From assembly GCA_001466705.2 (NCBI GenBank), contig LATX02000003.1, positions 1 to 64,000 of the forward strand: 64,000 nucleotides of DNA. The letters are read 5' to 3'. Under the pieces are notes generated by a model. The model saw nothing but the letters and a program-made list of their open reading frames with translations, did not search any database and was not told where the DNA came from. The position numbers and the translations under genes are program-made. Positions 60,401-64,000 of the stretch are shown piece after piece. The stretch's first letter is position 1, and every line of letters starts with the position of its first letter. This DNA comes from Moniliophthora roreri. Its lineage: Eukaryota > Basidiomycota > Agaricomycetes > Agaricales > Marasmiaceae.

Positions 60401-61022
60401 TCTGTGTAACCCAGAATCTCCTTGATTTACGCCCGATCGGGTAAAGACGGAGGTTATACTATTGCATTTACATAGACCCTCTCTGAAATTGAGAGGAGCA
60501 TCCGACTCACGGGATGCGCAATTTCAACAAACGGCCAGTGCTAGACTTTCCAAGACTACATCAGACCTAAATTTCGATCCGGTATCACCATTGATACTCC
60601 AAAAGCTTCCACGCCTTCAAGCGACCAAAAAGGCAGCATCGTCGACTAAATGGGTTCACAGCGCGAAAGTATTATCTGGTCCTTTGCACAGCTACCCCGC
60701 CCACCACAGGCCCGCTCCGTAGGCGGTGGACACGGGCTAGACGCCAGTAATTGGCTGACGGTACCCGATGGTATCCAACGGTATCCAATGGTGTAGGACG
60801 CCCTAGAAACTATCGTATGATAACAGCGGAGACCGACGAGTCACCGCCTTTTCTGATAGTAGCTGACCATATTTGACGGCACCCGATGTAGATAGGTTTG
60901 AGTAGTCTAAGTATTGCTGGTTTTTCGTCAGATAAAAATCAGATACATGTTGCAAATCTAATTTATTCCGACGAGGTACGCGTATCTACATGAACTTGTA
61001 CTCTACGTGAAGTCCACTGCCA
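57427..61022. other. Gene-poor stretch
   Basis: 3.6 kb without a supported gene on either strand. Short frames (for example 58547-58338 and 59871-59611) lack domains or exon structure. Small direct repeats of GGTATCCAA type occur at about 60765-60795. Confidence 0.4.
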
Positions 61023-61506
61023 TCAACTGACCCCTGGCCTGATTGCTCCAGTACCCTTGACCTGACCGCCCGAATATTCTTTGCCCTGACGACCGTGTCC
61101 GCCCCAATACCAGCCTGACACCCGGTCTAGTCCACGGATACCTTGGGCCTGTTCTGGAACTTCAAACTTCGCCTGAATAGACAGTTATCATTTGCCTTGA
61201 TGTACTTGCCTTTTCCCAGTAGATGATCGAGGCTGTTTATTTAGGCGTCAGCACATGTGAAGCAATATAACTGCAATGGTGTGTGCTCACCGTGAAGTGC
61301 CCTCAAGCTCAAGATCTTTGTTCCTTTTTTCATTTTTCCAACTGCTTTGCAGTGACATTCAAGGCAAATCCTAATCTGAGAATGCAGGTAAGTAATAAGC
61401 AGAAGCTGGGGTAATGAAGGAAGGCGTAACCGAGGAATGTGTTCCAGGGCACAGGGCAAAGGATTCGGGGGATAATGGCGATTGGGAGAAAGAAGTGTTT
61501 GAGCAT
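61023..61506 (-). CDS. Small hydrophobic protein with Gly-rich tail, tentative
   Basis: The last exon (61172-61023) reads AKFEVPEQAQG, then a Gly-rich tail with SGWYWGGHGRQGKEYSGGQ. A 23-nt exon (61232-61210, ending YWEK, GC donor) and an exon ending ALH near 61290 give ALH-ASIIYWEK-AKFE. An upstream exon from 61506 encodes MLKHFFLPIAIIPRI and WNTFLGY. The order FLP, LGY, LHA-YW loosely recalls Pmp3/UPF0057 small membrane proteins with a C-terminal extension. The exon between LGY and ALH could not be placed, so the family and coordinates are uncertain. Confidence 0.3.
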
Positions 61507-64000
61507 GATGCACACCAGTTTAGGGGGAAAAGAATCTGTTGTACTGATTTCGCCGGAAACATATATTGACTTACCTGCAATAAGGAGCAGGATATGGCAA
61601 ACTAAAAGGTGTCCAGAACCATGTAGTTTAAGGCGCCCCGAATTTCGAGCTGAAATTCAACCAATCAGGAATGTGTTAGGACCACCAGGAGGCGAAGAAA
61701 GGCAAAAACTCCGACAGACCGAAATGAATACTGATTTGTGCCACTGATTCGCGCCATTCTTTCGGAGATCACTGAAACGCAGCGTTTCAGTCGAAGCTTC
61801 GGGCTGCGCAATAGCAAGCAGAATCGCGCCACGATCTTATGCGCGCGTAGGTTGCCTTGTTGCGCCCGAATCTTGCCCAGGAAAAACAGGTATTGGAATC
61901 CGTCTACCTGATTCTTGTCTACTGGCCTACGGTGGTCGGTCCGATTGGGGGCATGATTTCAGGAAGCCCAAAAAGCTTACCTGAACTTCTTTCGGAAGAC
62001 CAGAAATGTGCGTTGATTATTTCCAAACCTGGAAGTGCCACCGATTGGAAGCACCGCTGACGTTCCTGCAGATTTCGGAGTAAGTACCATATTGTCTGCC
62101 TGCCCACCTAAATGCCTCTTGATTTAGTTTCCCTTCAGGCATTAGGTCGGAAGTTCAGAATCACCCAATTTCTGCTGCCATGTCTGCCTACCTCCCGTTC
62201 CGCCAGATCTCCGATGAATCAGGTGCGGTCTTAAACTGGTTCCGCTGTCTAACTAGTTTTTTTTCTTAAACCGGTGTGATGGTGGTCGGGAAGAAGGAGA
62301 GTTTAGTAGCATGGGAAACGATGAGTAATCGTTGATGCTCGGCAGGCCTCTCATTTGATGCAAATCAAGGACAATGGGGCGAGTCAGAGCTTGTTGAGGG
62401 GCATCAAGTTGATATGTTGATCTTTCAAGTTGGTACTTTCATGGGTAGAGCATCACATATCAAGTTGGTATGTTGATCATTCAAGTTGGTACTTTCATCG
62501 GTAGAGCATCACATAGCATCAGAAAAACGGCGGCGAACAACTAAAACGTAGGAACACATCGGATAACGTTGGATAACATTAGAGCACTTCTCACTGGGGC
62601 TAAATACTCCATCTGGAGTATCAATACGAACGGTCTGCGTCGGCGACGTTCCCGCAAGCGTACCGCCCATAGTAACCGGGACATTTTGTGCCAAGTTTGC
62701 GAAAAAAGAGGCCTCAAGATGACTACACACCATTTACACGGACATTATTTTCATTTGCCGAGGGAACCTATGTCAGTGGCTGACAGATTTGCGTTATCAT
62801 TTGATTTGCAAACGACGTTGGTACCGAAGCCAGGTTTTGAGGTCACAGGTAATTAGAGGTACTCTTCAAAGGTTTTGTCGCTCCTTTTCTATCGCCCGAG
62901 TGCAGCCTAAACTTCCTAGGGAATATCGACGAGCGTTGTGTTAGTATGCTCTTCATTTACGGCTCTTCGGGGCTAATCCTCGGATATCCGAACCTTCGGA
63001 TATTCGGCCCAATTGGGGTTTGGTATGCGGACCATTTGAGTACAATCAGAGCGCTCTCGCTCCGACTGTTTTACCCAACAAAGCTTACTTACCGATGGGA
63101 TGCACTTTGCTCGCCTTGATAGGATACCTCGAAACTCCGTTGAGTATTCGGGGTTGGGGAAAGATACCTTCTGATAATCATACAAAAAGCCATCTAGGCT
63201 TACCTAGACCGGTAAGCCTGGGCGGCAAATAGGAAGCGAGAGTACGGAGATTCCTGTGGAAATTGCGTGGAAATTACATGAACCAGTAAAGTGCTGTTGT
63301 CCTTGTCTCAGTGTGGGTATAGTCTCGAACAGCAAGGGCGGTTATCAAGGAAGACAATGACATAACCAACGATTGCCAATTGCTTCATGCCTGGATACCG
63401 ACGGTGTACTCCCGTCTCTCCATGCGTACGTATAGTTTGAATCAGCACCGGCATGTATGACTCTCGTTTGGGTGAAACCCCGTGTTTGCAGGAGCCAAGC
63501 GCCCAGCGCTCAGGCCCTCAGGAACGTCACATCGACAATCCGCGAGGTGACATGCGTAGGGCTCGGGAGGTGATAACTAAGTGCGAATGTGAATTGAATT
63601 GAAGGCCTGCGGCTTACTGGGGCAAGATATGGGGGCGGTGCATCTTGAGGATCCTGCTTTGATTTGTGAGGGACGATTGCATTTAATCGTAATCCCGGGG
63701 CTGCGACGAAACAAATAACGCCATGTGCAGAAAATTCATGTCCGGAAATCCAAAAGGTACTTTGCTGCAGTGATATAAGACAAGGTGAGATATCATGATC
63801 TCCCCTGCAACGTCCCAGCAAAGGTCAGCCTATAGACCCTCAAAGCACGCCGCATAAGGATGTCCTTCGCCTTACCGATACAGCTGCTCTCACATTGTCA
63901 GCTGCTGATAACCACAGCTACAGGTAGCTGCAACAAGAAAGCGTCTTTCGAGCTTAGGCCTTTGGAGTTTGAGAAGCTGGGCACTTTGTGTCCCCTTCCG
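61507..64000. other. Gene-poor right end
   Basis: No supported gene. It contains a 56-bp tandem repeat at 62405-62516 and a small palindromic patch (CGGATATCCGAA...TTCGGATATTCGG) at about 62980-63005. Confidence 0.4.
62405..62516. repeat. Two tandem copies of a 56-bp unit
   Basis: Units at 62405-62460 and 62461-62516 differ at only four positions. Each contains two CAAGTTG-type starts and ends GGTAGAGCATCACATA plus one base. Confidence 0.8.

Noticed and set aside
63510..63821. 103-codon minus-strand frame at the right edge
   Set aside because: The composition is not protein-like and no family or exon structure is visible.
52478..64000. tRNA or other structural RNA genes, CRISPR arrays, LTR elements
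   Set aside because: I scanned for TTCGAAT/GGTTC-type tRNA arms, regular spaced repeats and long terminal repeats and found none that fold or repeat convincingly. A tRNAscan and a self-alignment would be decisive.

Overview
This window looks like nuclear DNA of an Agaricomycete (mushroom-forming basidiomycete). Real genes are cut by many short introns of about 50-60 nt. The families seen are typical of that group: DUF6535 membrane proteins, berberine-bridge-like FAD oxidases, GMC oxidoreductases, a GT90 glycosyltransferase, a stand-alone adenylation domain, F-box proteins and Asn-rich small proteins with an SGGxFNxV motif. All gene models below were spliced by eye from reading frame and GT/GC...AG borders. 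None is confirmed by transcripts or database search.

Layout. 0.3-5.4 kb: two tandem DUF6535 genes, the second broken. 5.4-16.3 kb: a 5.3-5.6 kb block present twice, separated by single-N joins at 7608 and 10690. Each copy carries one minus-strand GMC oxidoreductase and one MITE. The pattern fits overlapping contigs or haplotypes that were scaffolded without merging. 18.5-21.4 kb: a third, genuinely distinct GMC gene. 22-45.6 kb: four secreted FAD-linked oxidases at 22.2, 27.7, 40.9 and 43.9 kb, interspersed with a GT90 enzyme, two low-complexity proteins and a lone adenylation domain. 46-52.5 kb: two F-box proteins and a short-chain dehydrogenase. 56-57.4 kb: a C2H2 zinc-finger protein. The remainder, chiefly 52.5-56.2 and 57.4-64 kb, is gene-poor.

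The most striking observation is the C-terminus of the GMC oxidoreductases. After the normal end of the catalytic domain, the last exon encodes a string of short peptides separated by Lys-Arg and starting with Glu-Ala or Glu-Gly, as in Kex2-processed pheromone or RiPP precursors. Copies A and B carry three peptides. Copy C carries five, through an exact 105-bp in-frame tandem duplication. A secreted oxidoreductase therefore appears to be fused to a multi-peptide precursor, the same layout logic as borosins (modifying enzyme plus core peptide in one chain) but with a different enzyme family. Copy C is divergently paired with one FAD oxidase gene. Three more FAD oxidases, an adenylation domain, an SDR and a C2H2 protein lie within 36 kb, so a peptide-modifying cluster is possible but unproven.
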